A DNA stretch of 64,000 nucleotides, taken from the NCBI GenBank assembly GCA_963575745.1, contig CAUYUJ010016369.1, positions 107,001 through 171,000 on the forward strand, given 5' to 3'. Origin of the DNA: Prorocentrum cordatum. Taxonomy: Eukaryota; Sar; Dinophyceae; Prorocentrales; Prorocentraceae. Position numbers and translations under genes: made by a program. Shown here piece by piece: positions 62,701 to 64,000 of this stretch. Position 1 is the first letter of the stretch. Every line of letters begins with the position of its first letter. The notes beneath the pieces are model-generated. The model made no database searches. It worked only from the letters and a program-made list of their open reading frames with translations, and was not told the origin of the DNA.

Positions 62701-64000
62701 CAACCTGCCACCTCCACCACTACAACCACCACCGCCATCACCACCACAACAACAAACCACCAGACCACCACCACCACAAACCACCACACAACCACCCCGC
62801 CACCACCGCCACCACAAACCACCACCACCGCCCCCATCACCACCCCCACTACCATCACCCCCCCCCCAAAGCAACTACCACCACACACCACCACAACCCA
62901 CCACCACCACCACGGACCACCACACCACCACCACCACAAACACAACTGCCACCACCACCACCACCACCCACACCCACCACCACCACAGGCACCACCACCA
63001 GCACCCAGCATCCGCACCAACACCACCAACACCACCTCAAACCACCACCGCCACCACCACGGCTACCACAACGACCACCACAACCACCAACACCATAACC
63101 AACCACCACCACCACAACCACAACACCACGACTACCACAGCCACCACCACCACCACCATTAACCACCACCACCACCACCACAGCAACCAAAACCACAACT
63201 ACCACCACCACCACAATCCACCACGCCACCGCAAACACCGCCGCAACCGCCACCTCCACCACAAGCACCACCACCGACACCACCACCACCACCACAACCC
63301 GCCACACCGCCACCACCACAAACAAACCACCACACAACCACCACCATCACACCTAAACCACCACACCACCGCCACCACCACCACCGCCACAACCACCACC
63401 TCCACCACCACCACCACCTGCCACCACCAGCAACACCGCCACCACTACAACCACAACAAACCACCACACAACAACCACCACCACCACCACCCGAACCACA
63501 ACCACCACAACCACCACAAACCACCACATCGCAACCACCACCACCACCAACGCTACCATCATCACCACAACCACCACCACAACCCACCACCACCACATCC
63601 ACAAACCACCACACCACCACCACCACAGCCACCATCACCACCTCCACCACCACCACAACCTGCCACCACCACCAACACCGCCACCACCAACACCACCACC
63701 ACAAACCACCACACCACAACCACCATCACCAACACCGACACCGCCACAACCACCACCTCCACCACCACAACAACCTACCACCACCACCACAACCACCACA
63801 ACACCACCACAAACCACCACCGCCACAATCACCACCTCCACCACCACCACAACCTGCCACCACCAGCAACATCGCAATCACCACCATCACAACGAACCAC
63901 CACACCACAACCACCACCTCCACCACCGCTACCACCACCACCACCATCACAACCACAAGCACCACAACCCACCACCACCACCACAAACCACCACCACACC
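59720..64000. repeat. (CCA)n trinucleotide array, at least 4.3 kb, runs off the window
   Basis: CCA/ACC/CAC triplets with AAC, GCC and CAG variants. No frame is interrupted often on the minus strand, giving Gly/Val/Trp-rich frames that are artefacts. Blocks of roughly 300-450 bp recur in similar order (for example CACCAGCACC...CAGGCACCACC near 60060, 60810, 61930 and 62990), which suggests a longer period. Confidence 0.98.

Noticed and set aside
59622-63986. Many Val/Gly/Trp-rich minus-strand frames
   Set aside because: Artefacts of the (CCA)n array.

Overview
This window reads as nuclear DNA of a dinoflagellate. The best evidence is a near copy (18 of 21 bases) of the dinoflagellate trans-spliced leader, on the minus strand at 14799-14819 and followed directly by an ATG. 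The rest fits: GC-rich sequence, decayed LINE elements of types known from dinoflagellates, a tyrosine-recombinase retrotransposon, kilobase-long trinucleotide arrays, and short coding-like stretches preceded by splice-acceptor-like (C/T)AG signals. Genus cannot be told. There are no operons, rRNA or tRNA genes, or CRISPR arrays that I can support.

Layout. 0.3-2.3 kb: endonuclease part of a LINE (plus). 3.6-8.1 kb: a frameshifted LINE on the minus strand (endonuclease, reverse transcriptase with FADD, C-terminal zinc fingers). 9.4-9.8 kb: a fold-back repeat and two palindromes. 10-12.5 kb: an array of CCAAGAGGCC-like units with a longer period of about 370 bp. 12.8-24.3 kb: GGA/CTC microsatellites, the spliced-leader relic, a hexapeptide-repeat reading frame, duplicated segments and scattered exon-like frames. 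24.7-32.1 kb: a LINE on the plus strand (OTU-like protease, endonuclease, reverse transcriptase, terminal Cys motif) interrupted by a 1.8-kb satellite of about 101-bp units. 32-43 kb: more exon-like minus-strand segments, split by a 5'-truncated LINE carrying RNase H (36.2-38.5 kb). 44.3-46.6 kb: a 12-bp minisatellite, ATAC-type microsatellites and an 0.8-kb fold-back element. 46.6-53.1 kb: the centrepiece, described next. 53.1-64 kb: almost only simple repeats, including about 2.4 kb of (AGT)n and about 4.3 kb of (CCA)n reaching the window end.

The centrepiece is a minus-strand retrotransposon at 46633-53103. It codes for a gag-like ORF, reverse transcriptase, RNase H, a tyrosine recombinase and a domain resembling cytosine-5 DNA methyltransferases. 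Its ends form split direct repeats in the order A1 - ORFs - B1 - A2 - B2 (A 105 bp, B 130 bp, each pair 96-97% identical by my reading). That layout is the hallmark of PAT/Ngaro-type members of the DIRS order. It sits inside a TA/ATAC microsatellite.

The exon-like minus-strand pieces (about 8.5-43 kb) may belong to one or several large genes whose introns hold the repeats and LINEs. None could be matched to a named protein, and joining them needs transcript data. Coordinates of exon-like pieces are open-frame limits or likely splice sites, not proven boundaries.
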